A stretch of 64,000 nucleotides of DNA from Moheibacter sediminis (GTDB lineage Bacteria > Bacteroidota > Bacteroidia > Flavobacteriales > Weeksellaceae): assembly GCF_900176425.1 (NCBI RefSeq), contig NZ_FWXS01000007.1, positions 124,001 through 188,000 of the forward strand, read 5' to 3'. Numbering within the stretch: the first letter of the stretch is position 1; each line of letters opens with the position of its first letter. Made by a program: the position numbers and the translations under genes. Of this stretch, positions 25,310 to 32,626 are shown one piece after another. The notes beneath the pieces were generated by a model. It was not told the DNA's origin and searched no databases. It worked only from the letters and a program-made list of their open reading frames with translations.

Positions 25310-26109
25310 GGATTTTCTGCAGATTGATTTAATCTTTCAACATAAATTTTACTTTGTTCATTCATCAATTTCTCTGCCGTAAGCAAATCTTTTTGTTTAA
25401 TTTTTGTGTAAATATCAGTCGATTCGTAAGTGAAAAAAACAAATTCATCTATTTTTTCCTTCGGAATTTTCAAATCATTTACATAAAAATCATCTTGCCA
25501 AATGTCCCTGATTTTATTGAGAATTTTTTGTTTGTCTTCATAAGCATGTGTTTTTCTTTGTCTTTCGTTATAGCCGTTTAGTTCACCAATAATTTTAGTG
25601 ACATTGAGCGTTGCGACATCAATTATTTTGAATTTTGGAATTCTTCGTCCGGCAGGATTCGGTTTAGGAACATCTTTTTCTTTAATTCCCAAATTCGCAT
25701 AAACCAAAGCCGCAGAATCGACAAATTTTGCATTTTTGGCATCTCTCGCCAAATTTCCAGTCAATTTAAAATCGCTGATTTTGGCTTCGTCCAAAAGAAT
25801 TGCTTTAGTATTTAGATGGACATTGATTACAGGATTTTCCATCAATTTTTCTGTGACGAACAACCTTCGGAATTCATAAAAATCAGAATTAAAAACCAAT
25901 TCATCTCCTAGCTGTACTGCCAAAGAAACAATGCCATCGGTACCGGTAGTCGAGATGTTGTTTGTGCGTGAGTTTGTGATGTAGACGCTTCCCGGGTATT
26001 CTTCTTGCTCGTCATCAATAATGACTTGAATCGTTATGATTTTATCTTGAGCGAGAACAATACCCAAAAAGCTAAAAAAAACTACTAATATGAGAATGTG
26101 TCTCGACAT
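25306..26109 (-). CDS. Secreted carboxypeptidase-like regulatory domain protein (paralogue)
   Basis: A protein of about 267 residues with the start at MSRHILILVVFFSFLGIVLAQ; the frame is open 17 codons further upstream (to 26160) but the internal ATG gives a proper signal peptide. The mature N-terminus is a beta-sandwich regulatory-type domain (EYPGSVYITNSRTNNISTTG), followed by a helical part. It is paralogous to the downstream gene, with which it overlaps by 4 bp. Such tandem DUF-like secreted pairs are common in Flavobacteriia, but no function is known. The gene is 55 bp downstream of the glycosyltransferase gene. Confidence 0.7.
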   Translation of the reverse strand: MSRHILILVVFFSFLGIVLAQDKIITIQVIIDDEQEEYPGSVYITNSRTNNISTTGTDGIVSLAVQLGDELVFNSDFYEFRRLFVTEKLMENPVINVHLNTKAILLDEAKISDFKLTGNLARDAKNAKFVDSAALVYANLGIKEKDVPKPNPAGRRIPKFKIIDVATLNVTKIIGELNGYNERQRKTHAYEDKQKILNKIRDIWQDDFYVNDLKIPKEKIDEFVFFTYESTDIYTKIKQKDLLTAEKLMNEQSKIYVERLNQSAENP

Positions 26110-26164
26110 ATTTAACGACAAAGAAATACATTTAGTATATGCAAAATTTTGCTTTAACAAAAAC

Positions 26165-27025
26165 TTAGCTATGATTTACAAATCTGTTAAGAATTTTCTT
26201 CCAACGATAAGTTCGTATGAATTTGCCTTCTTCTTTTGTAACTATTTTATTATCATGTTTTAACGCTGAATTCCAATAGCCTTTTGAAATGGAAAAGAAC
26301 AAATTTGGATTCTTAGAATTCCAAGATGCTTTGAGTGCTGCAATCAAACTAATGAGCCAACCATAGTCCATCTTATAGAAGCCGGAACCCGTTTTTTGAC
26401 CATGTATTTTTTTGTAATCGTTGCCTGTTGGTTTGAGTAATTTTACTTTTAAATCAGAGAAAACAGCAATTTCAAATCCATAAAACTGCGCCAACAATTC
26501 ATCAACCGTATCCCAACCGATTGATTTTTTTACGCCGCCCATTTTGATAAAACATGCTCTTGAATAAGATTTAATCGCGCCGCGAACGTGTTTTTTGTTG
26601 GAAATTTTTTCATAGATCCATTCCTCATTTTTATTGATATAAACCAACCCGCCTGCAATTCCGATTTTAGGATTGATTTCAAATGAAAGAATAATTTTTT
26701 CGAAGTAATCTGAAGGAAGAATTACATCGGCATCCAACTTTGTAACTACATCCCAATTGGATTTTAATTCATCAAAACCTTTATAAAATGCTTCGATGAT
26801 TTTGCTTCCCGGCTCGTGTTTATTTTCTTGATTTCCGGAATGAATGATTTTCATGAATGGAAATTTCAGAGAAAATTCATTTACAATTTCAGCAGTTTTA
26901 TCGGTTGAATTATCATTTACTATAATTACTTCCGACGGTAAAAAGCTTTGTCCTACAATGGATTGCAAAGTTTGTCCGATGAATTTTTCTTCATTTCGGG
27001 TAGGAATGATAATACAATATTTCAT
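26165..27025 (-). CDS. Family 2 glycosyltransferase
   Basis: A GT-A fold glycosyltransferase of about 286 residues when started at MKYCIIIPTRNEEKFIG (the frame extends 15 codons further, to 27070, but the fold begins here). The opening IIIPTRNEEKF and VNDNSTDKTAEI motifs bind the nucleotide sugar, and the DxD-type element is in KLDADVILP. There are no membrane helices. It is likely to add a sugar to a surface polysaccharide or lipid; acceptor and donor are unknown. A methyltransferase gene lies immediately upstream on the same strand with about 50 bp between, a pairing typical of polysaccharide or glycolipid modification loci, though no larger cluster is present. Confidence 0.82.
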   Translation of the reverse strand: MKYCIIIPTRNEEKFIGQTLQSIVGQSFLPSEVIIVNDNSTDKTAEIVNEFSLKFPFMKIIHSGNQENKHEPGSKIIEAFYKGFDELKSNWDVVTKLDADVILPSDYFEKIILSFEINPKIGIAGGLVYINKNEEWIYEKISNKKHVRGAIKSYSRACFIKMGGVKKSIGWDTVDELLAQFYGFEIAVFSDLKVKLLKPTGNDYKKIHGQKTGSGFYKMDYGWLISLIAALKASWNSKNPNLFFSISKGYWNSALKHDNKIVTKEEGKFIRTYRWKKILNRFVNHS

Positions 27026-27076
27026 CTGAAGATGTTTCCTTTTATTAATGTCAGATGGAATGCTTTTCATTTCAGT

Positions 27077-27622
27077 TTAATTTCTTTCAGCATAAACTGC
27101 ATAATATCTAGGTGTAATTCTTCTGAGCAAAGGTCTGATTCCAATTTTTCCGCTTGGATGTGTCCATTTTTTTCTGAATTTAATTTCCCAACCAGCTTTT
27201 TCAATCAGTCTATCAAGCTGCCAATCCACAAATTCATGGTAATGCCAATCGCGAATGTCGTTCATGTTTCGGTAAGGTTTAGCAAACCAAAGCTGCAACG
27301 GAACGGTAATCAATAATTTTTTCCCGGGTAAATTTTTCAGAATCGAATAAGGATTTAAGAAATGTTCCAAAATTTCAAAAGCCGTAATCACATCTGCGTC
27401 CACAGAATTCAAATGTTCAAATTCATCATCTAAATCTTCGCCTTTTGTGTTAATGACTTGAAACCCATTTTCCCGTATTAAATTAGAAAGTGGATTTTCC
27501 ACACCCAAATCAAGAATTTTTTCATCTTTTGAAATGAATTTATCAACGAGTTCCAGCGTGTGTTGATAACGTTTTTTTGGAATTACTTTATACATCTCGC
27601 CAAAATTAACGATTTTTACCAT
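27077..27622 (-). CDS. Class I SAM-dependent methyltransferase (small)
   Basis: A methyltransferase of about 181 residues if started at MVKIVNFGEMYK; the frame is open upstream to 27673 but this would run across the start of the divergent gene. An alternative start is 27595 (MYKVIPKKRY), which has a better GGCGAG upstream. Motif I is degenerate (KILDLGVENPLS), motif II region has ITAFEILEHFLNP, which is characteristic of Methyltransf_11-type enzymes, and the C-terminus contains ITVPLQLWF. It is short for the fold, so some elements may be trimmed. It precedes the GT2 gene on the same strand. The substrate is unknown. Confidence 0.7.
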   Translation of the reverse strand: MVKIVNFGEMYKVIPKKRYQHTLELVDKFISKDEKILDLGVENPLSNLIRENGFQVINTKGEDLDDEFEHLNSVDADVITAFEILEHFLNPYSILKNLPGKKLLITVPLQLWFAKPYRNMNDIRDWHYHEFVDWQLDRLIEKAGWEIKFRKKWTHPSGKIGIRPLLRRITPRYYAVYAERN

Positions 27623-28034
27623 GATGATTGACCAAAAAAACAAATACCGACTCAGACTTAATTCACGAATCATCGGTTATGCCGAAGAAACCGAAGACGG
27701 ACTGCTTTTCAAAGGACGCGAACCGCTTTGGTGGATGCGCGGAAAACCCAATTACAGCCAAATAGATAAATTCGTGGGAATTCAGGATAAATTTCACCGT
27801 GACATCTACGAAAATGATTTGGTAAATTATAGACTTAATGCTGCTTCGCAAATGCGAAAAGGAATTATTTTGCTGGACGAAAAAGAAAAATCATTTGGAA
27901 TTCTGGACTTGGAATCGAAACATTTCACACATTTATTTTTGGGAGAAATTTGTTTGTTCAATTCAGAAAAAATGGAAATTTATTCGCATTTGTTCAACCA
28001 TCCGGAATTAGAAAATAAATTTAATAAGCTGTAA
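27621..28034 (+). CDS. YopX-like protein
   Basis: A 137-residue protein whose middle matches the YopX signature: FVGIQDKFHRDIYENDLVNY, comparable to the family's TGLKDKNGKEIYEGDIV. The N-terminal beta-strands and the ending YSHLFNHPELEN also fit the fold. YopX proteins are mostly phage-encoded and of unknown function. Here the gene stands alone beside fabI, with no other phage genes. Its ATG overlaps the presumed start of the divergent methyltransferase on the opposite strand by 2 bp, so the two 5' ends would share one promoter region. Two in-frame ATGs (27621 and 27624) are possible starts. Confidence 0.65.
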   Translation: MMIDQKNKYRLRLNSRIIGYAEETEDGLLFKGREPLWWMRGKPNYSQIDKFVGIQDKFHRDIYENDLVNYRLNAASQMRKGIILLDEKEKSFGILDLESKHFTHLFLGEICLFNSEKMEIYSHLFNHPELENKFNKL

Positions 28035-28070
28035 AAAAAGCTTCTACTTCCAACATCCAACAAAAAAATG

Positions 28071-28078
28071 TATTTTTG
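28071..28078 (+). promoter_or_regulatory. Putative fabI promoter -7 box
   Basis: TATTTTTG matches TAnnTTTG, 23 bp before the fabI ATG. No -33 TTG at the expected spacing. Confidence 0.45.
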
Positions 28079-28101
28079 AATTTGATTTAAAAACAAACAA
28101 T

Positions 28102-28908
28102 ATGTCGTACGGATTACTCAAAGGAAAGAAAGGGATTATTTTCGGAGCATTGGATGCAAATTCCATCGCTTGGAAGGCAGCAGAAAAATGCCACGAAGAA
28201 GGAGCTGAATTTATTTTAACCAATGCACCGGTTGCGCTCAGAATGGGCGAATTGAACGGATTGGCAGAAAAAACAGGGTCTGAAGTTGTCGGTGCAGATG
28301 CTACTTCGATGGAAGATCTTTCCAATTTGTTTGACAGAGCGATTGAAAAATTCGGTAAAATTGACTTCGTACTTCATTCCATCGGGATGAGCATCAACGT
28401 GAGAAAAGGAAAACACTATACCGATATGGACTATAACTTCCTGACGAAAGGATGGGATATTTCGGCAGTATCATTTCATAAAGTGATGAAAACCGCTTGG
28501 GATAAAGATGCGATGAAAGAGTGGGGGAGCATTTTGGCGTTGACTTACATTGCGGCGCAAAGAACTTTTCCTGATTACAATGATATGGCAGACAACAAGG
28601 CCTACTTGGAGTCTATCACAAGAAGTTTCGGATATTTTTGGGGCAAAGAAAAAAATGTTCGTGTTAATACAATCTCTCAATCTCCAACACCTACCACTGC
28701 GGGACAAGGCGTGAAAGGTTTCGGTGGATTTATGAAGTTTGCAGACGAAATGTCGCCGCTTGGAAATGCAACTGCAGAAGATTGTGCAAATTACATCGTT
28801 GCAATGTTCTCTGATTTGACCAAAAAAGTAACGATGCAAAATCTTTACAATGATGGTGGATATAACAACACAGGGGTTTCTGAAAAAGTAGCCGAAAGAT
28901 TTATTTAA
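28102..28908 (+). CDS. fabI: Enoyl-[acyl-carrier-protein] reductase [NADH]
   Basis: A 268-residue SDR-fold enzyme of the FabI type. The N-terminal NADH loop reads GIIFGALDANSIAW, the catalytic pair is Y159 and K166 in PDYNDMADNKAYLE, with the substrate-proximal tyrosine Y149 in LTYIAAQRTFPDYN. It reduces trans-2-enoyl-ACP in the last step of fatty acid elongation. FabI is the target of triclosan and isoniazid-type inhibitors; no obvious resistance change can be judged here. It is a single gene with its own promoter-like box and a strong terminator. The identification is very secure. Confidence 0.96.
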   Translation: MSYGLLKGKKGIIFGALDANSIAWKAAEKCHEEGAEFILTNAPVALRMGELNGLAEKTGSEVVGADATSMEDLSNLFDRAIEKFGKIDFVLHSIGMSINVRKGKHYTDMDYNFLTKGWDISAVSFHKVMKTAWDKDAMKEWGSILALTYIAAQRTFPDYNDMADNKAYLESITRSFGYFWGKEKNVRVNTISQSPTPTTAGQGVKGFGGFMKFADEMSPLGNATAEDCANYIVAMFSDLTKKVTMQNLYNDGGYNNTGVSEKVAERFI

Positions 28909-28931
28909 TTAAACATTAGATTAAAATGCAT

Positions 28932-28963
28932 AAGTCAGTTTCTGAAAAGAAACTGACTTTTTT
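28932..28963 (+). terminator. Rho-independent terminator of fabI
   Basis: Perfect 12-bp stem (AAGTCAGTTTCT / AGAAACTGACTT) with a GAAA tetraloop and a following T-run. Confidence 0.9.
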
Positions 28964-29015
28964 GTTTAACTTAAATAAATGTTAAATAATTATTAGGAAA
29001 ATTATAAAATAATGT

Positions 29016-29023
29016 TAGTTTTG
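29016..29023 (+). promoter_or_regulatory. Putative promoter -7 box for the small lipoprotein
   Basis: TAGTTTTG fits TAnnTTTG, 32 bp before the ATG at 29056. A TTG at the 21-bp spacing is not present. Confidence 0.45.
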
Positions 29024-29055
29024 CAACCTTATTTTAAAACTCAAATTTAATTAAC

Positions 29056-29316
29056 ATGAAGAAATTAACATTTATTTTATTAGCAGTAGCGGGTTCTATG
29101 GCTTTCGTAGGTTGTTCAAGTGATGATGATAAAGGAACTGCCTTAGATTGTTATAATCAAGCACAAAAAATTATGGATACCGGAGCAGCTTATTCAGCAA
29201 ACGATTCGGATGCAAATTGTATAGCTTTTAGAGATGCTTTAAAAGCCGCTATTGATGCTAGTTGTCCAGGTTCAAGTGTATATCAGTCACAATTAGAGGC
29301 ATTGCCTTGTAATTAA
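29056..29316 (+). CDS. Small cysteine-containing lipoprotein
   Basis: An 86-residue lipoprotein. The signal MKKLTFILLAVAGSMAFVGC gives a lipidated cysteine at C20, followed by an acidic SSDDDKG linker. The mature domain of about 55 residues has four cysteines spread over predicted helices (DCYNQAQ, NCIAFRD, SCPGS, LPCN), suggesting two disulfides in the periplasm. I do not recognise the family. It is expressed alone: a promoter-like box lies upstream and a strong bidirectional terminator downstream. Confidence 0.75.
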   Translation: MKKLTFILLAVAGSMAFVGCSSDDDKGTALDCYNQAQKIMDTGAAYSANDSDANCIAFRDALKAAIDASCPGSSVYQSQLEALPCN

Positions 29317-29336
29317 TACTTGAAATTATACGATTA

Positions 29337-29368
29337 AAAAAAGGTCAGAATTATTTCTGACCTTTTTT
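29337..29368. terminator. Bidirectional terminator overlapping the end of the TPR gene
   Basis: 14-bp perfect stem (AAAAAAGGTCAGAA / TTCTGACCTTTTTT) with a 4-base loop. It ends the lipoprotein gene and, in the other direction, its right arm contains the last codons (KGQK) and stop of the TPR gene at 29351-29848. Confidence 0.9.
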
Positions 29369-29848
29369 ATTTCCTTTTGTTTTTGAATTAATTCTTTCCT
29401 TGAATTCTTTAATTTGAGCATCATAATTGGAAGTACAAATAATGGATTTGATTTCTTTCAAAACCAATTTTGCTTTCGAGAATTCCTTTTTGATTTCAAG
29501 CATTAAAACTTTTTTCAAAAGAATTTCAATTTTATTGATTCCTTTGATGGTTAACGCAAATTCAATCAATTTTTCCGCTTCATCGAAATCTTCATTCAAA
29601 ATCAAAGTTTCGATGTAATTCGGATAAATTTCCAAAGCATGGATATTGTGTGAAATTGCTTCCGAGAAATAATCTTTTGCAGTTTCATAATCCATCAATT
29701 GTTCCGCATAAACCCTTCCCATCAAGCACAAAGCCATTGTATTCTTATCGTTGTAAGAAAGCGCATATTCCAAAGATTCGATTGTTTCCAATAAATTATA
29801 AGGATAATTGTCCAACGCGCTGAACAAGTATTTATCTAATGTTTTCAT
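29351..29848 (-). CDS. TPR repeat protein
   Basis: A 165-residue cytoplasmic helical protein with tetratricopeptide-like repeats: LESLEYALSYNDKNTMALCLMG, AKDYFSEAISHNIHALEIYP and AEKLIEFALTIKGINKIE. Such domains serve as protein-protein scaffolds. It lies 5 bp downstream of prfH on the same strand, so it is likely co-transcribed with rtcB-prfH. Whether it participates in RNA repair is unknown. The C-terminus is lysine-rich (KTKGNKKGQK), and its coding sequence runs into the transcription terminator, which is uncommon. Confidence 0.75.
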   Translation of the reverse strand: MKTLDKYLFSALDNYPYNLLETIESLEYALSYNDKNTMALCLMGRVYAEQLMDYETAKDYFSEAISHNIHALEIYPNYIETLILNEDFDEAEKLIEFALTIKGINKIEILLKKVLMLEIKKEFSKAKLVLKEIKSIICTSNYDAQIKEFKERINSKTKGNKKGQK

Positions 29849-29853
29849 TTTTT

Positions 29854-30546
29854 TTATTCATTTAAGTTTTTACCCAAATCCCGTTTCAATTTTTGTCTTG
29901 CAGATTTGAAATTCTTTTCTGTTTTTTGATTTTTAAAATCGGAACCTCTGAAAATTCGGGTTGGACTTCCGCGCTGAACTTCTGTTTGATTCTGCCACTC
30001 ATTTTGAATTTGCTGCTGAAATGATTTCAGGTTTTCCTCATTTAATTTTTCAAGTAACCTTTCAGTTGCCAGTTTTTTGTTCTGATGCTGGGAACGGCTG
30101 TCCATAGATACCACTGCGATTCCGGTGGGTTTGTGTGTTGCGCGGATTGCTGTATTGACTTTATTTACATTTTGTCCGCCAGCACCGGAACTTCGCATCG
30201 CTTGATATTCAATTTCTTTTTCATTGAATTTGGTCGGAACAAAATTGTTCAATTCAAAAATGCCGATGAACCAATTTTTTCTTTTGTGCATTTTCCTGAA
30301 CTGGCTTTGTCCTATCCAAAGAATTGTTCCTTTCCAGGATTTCACAAATTCGGATGAATTTTTCCCTTCGACCATCACCGTCGCAGAAAGTACTGTTCCG
30401 TTGATATTTCCCGTTTCGCGATGAAGCACAATCGGGTTGAGCCCTAATTGTTGCGCTTCATCGAGCAAAGTTTTCAAAACCTGGGCCACCACCCAAGTGC
30501 ATTCTTCGGGTCCGCGGCCTGCGGTTATTTGTATAATTTTCTTCAT
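29854..30546 (-). CDS. prfH: Peptide chain release factor H homologue
   Basis: A 230-residue protein with the catalytic GGQ tripeptide (residues 123-125 in SSGAGGQNVNKVNT), a class I release factor hallmark, but without the codon-recognition domains of RF1/RF2. The N-terminal half (ITAGRGPEECTWVVAQ...) is characteristic of PrfH. Known work on PrfH shows it rescues ribosomes stalled by cleavage of 16S rRNA in the decoding centre, so that the linked RtcB2 ligase can reseal the rRNA. rtcB lies 93 bp upstream on the same strand, fitting this system. The intervening bases contain a REP-like palindrome. The TPR gene follows. Confidence 0.92.
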   Translation of the reverse strand: MKKIIQITAGRGPEECTWVVAQVLKTLLDEAQQLGLNPIVLHRETGNINGTVLSATVMVEGKNSSEFVKSWKGTILWIGQSQFRKMHKRKNWFIGIFELNNFVPTKFNEKEIEYQAMRSSGAGGQNVNKVNTAIRATHKPTGIAVVSMDSRSQHQNKKLATERLLEKLNEENLKSFQQQIQNEWQNQTEVQRGSPTRIFRGSDFKNQKTEKNFKSARQKLKRDLGKNLNE

Positions 30547-30562
30547 TTTTTTAATTTGTTTT

Positions 30563-30635
30563 TGTCATTTCGAAAGAAGTGTAACGTAATGAGGAATCTT
30601 GAGATATAATAGATTCCTCATTCGTCGGAATGTCA
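30563..30635. repeat. REP-like palindromic element (copy 1)
   Basis: Begins TGTCATTTCGA and ends TCGGAATGTCA, with an internal perfect 11-bp stem ATGAGGAATCT / AGATTCCTCAT (30589-30599 and 30611-30621). Similar elements occur between genes in many Flavobacteriia. It lies between rtcB and prfH, where it might affect mRNA stability. Confidence 0.7.
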
Positions 30636-30639
30636 TTTT

Positions 30640-32031
30640 TTACCTATCCATTCTTACGACTTTCGGCGTAAAAGTTCCCAATACACGTACCAATTCCTGC
30701 TGGCAATTCATCACTTTTCGGATGTCTTTGTAAGCCATGGGAGCTTCATCTACATTTCCGCCGATTAAATTTACACCATTTTTTTTCAATACATTTTTAA
30801 TGTCGTTTCGTGTAAATGTCTGTTTGCATTTCGATCTTGAAAGAACTCTTCCCGCACCGTGCGAAGCAGAATTTAAACTCGACTCATTTCCCAATCCTTC
30901 TACGATGTAGCCCGGAGCAGTCATTGATCCCGGAATGATTCCCAAAACTCCTTTTCCTGCAGGTGTTGCACCTTTTCGGTGGATGATGTATTCTTTTCCG
31001 TTTATCATTTCCTTCCATGCGAAATTGTGGTGATTTCCAATATTGACCAAAACTCTTTTCCCTAAAGCTTTCGCAATTCTTCGGTGGATGTCATCGTGAC
31101 AAGCCTTTGCATACTCGCCTGCCAGATTCATCGCTTTCCAATATTCCTGCCCGTCGTGTGTTTCCAGATTGAGCCAAGCCAGATGCTGAACGTTTTTGGG
31201 TAACGGAGTTTGCTTCCCTGCAAGATAAGTGTAATGTTTCGCGATATTTGCACCTAAACCACGTGAACCGCTGTGAGAAAGAACTGCAACATATTTTCCG
31301 TTTGGTAAATTCCACTCAGGTTTGGACTCGTTTATTTCCACAATTCCAAATTCCACAAAATGATTTCCACCTCCCGAAGTTCCTAATTGCGTATATGCTT
31401 TGTCCAGCAACCCTTTCAATAAAGGAATTTCTCTGAACTCATCACGACTGAAAACTTCATGATCCGCTTTTATTTTATGAACTTCTTTCATTCCGAATTT
31501 GGTATGGTTCATCAAGATGTTTTCCAGCATATCCGTTTTTCCATTGAGGTATTCCGCTGGTAAATCAAAAACGGACAAACTCATTCGGCATCCGATGTCA
31601 ACACCAACTCCGTAAGGAATGACTGCATTGTCCGTTGCCAGCACGCCGCCGATGGGTAAACCATAACCGAAATGTGCATCCGGCATCAAAGCGCCTGCAA
31701 CAGAAACCGGCAATTTCAAAGCGTCATAAAGCTGAAATTTGGTTGGTTCGTCAATTTCATTTTCCCCAAAAATGGAGAAAGGAGCACGGGTTGATTTCAA
31801 TTCGTGTTTTTTGATTTCAACGGGCTGAATTAAGCTTTCGGCTAATTTTCCCCAGGTTCCATTCCCTTCATAATTTTCGGGATTGAGTAAAACATTTTTT
31901 GCTTCAGTTAAAATGGTTTCTTTCTTTTCTTTTTTTCTGTATCGGTTAATCTGCCCGAGGGCAATATTGATTGTATTTGTTTTTGGAAAGCCTAATTTGA
32001 TCAGGTCTTTTCCGGAAATTTTATTTCCCAT
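30640..32031 (-). CDS. rtcB: RtcB family RNA ligase
   Basis: A 463-residue RtcB. The Mn-binding residues are visible: DIGC (D145, C148), GGGNHF (H224), LSHSGSRG (H253) and NIGNHHNF, and the guanylylated histidine is in SASHGAGRVLSR (H391). The enzyme ligates 2',3'-cyclic phosphate and 5'-OH RNA ends using GTP. The genomic pairing with prfH marks it as the rRNA-repair type (RtcB2) rather than a tRNA-splicing housekeeping copy. It is the first gene of a likely rtcB-prfH-TPR operon. The start MGNKISGKDLIKLGF is typical. Confidence 0.94.
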   Translation of the reverse strand: MGNKISGKDLIKLGFPKTNTINIALGQINRYRKKEKKETILTEAKNVLLNPENYEGNGTWGKLAESLIQPVEIKKHELKSTRAPFSIFGENEIDEPTKFQLYDALKLPVSVAGALMPDAHFGYGLPIGGVLATDNAVIPYGVGVDIGCRMSLSVFDLPAEYLNGKTDMLENILMNHTKFGMKEVHKIKADHEVFSRDEFREIPLLKGLLDKAYTQLGTSGGGNHFVEFGIVEINESKPEWNLPNGKYVAVLSHSGSRGLGANIAKHYTYLAGKQTPLPKNVQHLAWLNLETHDGQEYWKAMNLAGEYAKACHDDIHRRIAKALGKRVLVNIGNHHNFAWKEMINGKEYIIHRKGATPAGKGVLGIIPGSMTAPGYIVEGLGNESSLNSASHGAGRVLSRSKCKQTFTRNDIKNVLKKNGVNLIGGNVDEAPMAYKDIRKVMNCQQELVRVLGTFTPKVVRMDR

Positions 32032-32063
32032 TTTTTTTGAATTTTTAATTAATGGAGAATTTC

Positions 32064-32134
32064 AGATTCCTGGTTCCTTCCTCGGAATGACAACGTATGT
32101 CATTTTGAGCGAAACGTAGTAAAGCGAAAAATCT
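32064..32134. repeat. REP-like palindromic element (copy 2, rearranged)
   Basis: Two half-elements arranged back to back: 32064-32092 (AGATTCC ... GGAATGACA) and 32098-32134 (TGTCATTTTGA ... AATCT), related to the halves of the copy at 30563-30635. The two halves are in opposite order, as if the element had been inverted about its outer ends. Confidence 0.6.
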
Positions 32135-32191
32135 CTTAAATTTTTGTTTTGAGTTCGGGAAATTCTGAAGTGTAAAATTGATTGTAACAAA

Positions 32192-32221
32192 AAAGCCCGA
32201 AATTTAGAATCTTCGGGCTTT
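32192..32221 (-). terminator. Terminator of the candidate micro-gene
   Basis: Perfect 10-bp stem (AAAGCCCGAA / TTCGGGCTTT on the plus strand) with a 10-base loop and T-run on the minus strand. It lies 22 bp past the stop of the 26-codon frame at 32243-32323; no longer gene ends here, which argues for a short transcript. Confidence 0.8.
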
Positions 32222-32242
32222 CATATATTTTATTTTTTTGAA

Positions 32243-32323
32243 TCAATAAGAATGAAAAGCACGAAGAAAAGCTTCACCGAACGTAGGCGAGTCGCTTTGC
32301 AGATTTTGGATAAATACAAACAT
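32243..32323 (-). CDS. Candidate 26-residue micro-protein
   Basis: A short frame beginning MFVFIQNLQSDSPTFGEAF and ending RAFHSY, too short for routine gene calling. It is supported by context: a full Bacteroidota promoter about 42-73 bp upstream, a purine-rich GAAGAAA leader before the ATG, and a terminator 22 bp after the stop, giving a transcript of about 165 nt. The peptide has an amphipathic middle and no signal or membrane segment. Alternatively the transcript is a non-coding RNA. I do not recognise a family. Confidence 0.5.
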   Translation of the reverse strand: MFVFIQNLQSDSPTFGEAFLRAFHSY

Positions 32324-32364
32324 TTTCTTCGTTGTTTTTTTGAGTTAAACTTAATTTTCGCTTG

Positions 32365-32396
32365 CAAATGTATGATATCGGTCATGTAATTTCCAA
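32365..32396 (-). promoter_or_regulatory. Flavobacterial promoter (TTG-N21-TACATTTG)
   Basis: On the minus strand TTG at 32396-32394, a 21-bp spacer, then TACATTTG at 32372-32365. Both boxes and the spacing fit the Bacteroidota consensus. It drives the 26-codon micro-gene or small RNA downstream. Confidence 0.7.
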
Positions 32397-32465
32397 ATTT
32401 ATTTTTAGAATTTTTATTTTTAACTGATTTTGAATGCATTACAAATCTTGATTGAATTATCCCAA

Positions 32466-32570
32466 CCGCGTCAGTGATGGGTAGTGGCGGCGAGGAACGA
32501 GCCGGTCTGTAGTGAAACGGAAGACCGAAGCGAAGCAGAGCCCGAAGCAGCACGCTCGGACGCCCAAATT
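32466..32570 (-). repeat. GC-rich dispersed element, copy A
   Basis: A markedly GC-rich island in AT-rich surroundings. Its reverse complement aligns with the island at 50290-50380: shared blocks are TTGGGCG, GCTGCTnCGGG, ACCGGCTCG, CCGCCGCC and CATCAC in the same order. It contains an internal hairpin (GGTCT ... AGACC). Similar islands occur between genes in other Bacteroidota genomes; the function is unknown. Confidence 0.7.
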
Positions 32571-32626
32571 ATGATTGAAAATAGGCATAATAATTGTTAA
32601 AATAATTTCTGTAAAAATCAGTGTAT

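Larger units (their letters stand above)
32032..32626. other. 595-bp intergenic region
   Basis: Between rtcB (minus) and the acyl-CoA dehydrogenase gene (plus). From left to right it holds a REP-like palindrome (32064-32134), a terminator (32192-32221), a candidate 26-codon gene on the minus strand (32243-32323) with its promoter (32365-32396), and a GC-rich dispersed element (32466-32570). Nothing else convincing is seen. Confidence 0.7.

Noticed and set aside
27621-28034. Prophage remnant suggested by the YopX-like gene
   Set aside because: No integrase, capsid, terminase or lysis genes and no att-like repeats are found around it; only a single domesticated gene is supported.
32230-32553. 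107-residue open frame on the minus strand
   Set aside because: It runs through the GC-rich element and the micro-gene promoter in another frame; codon use is not coding-like.
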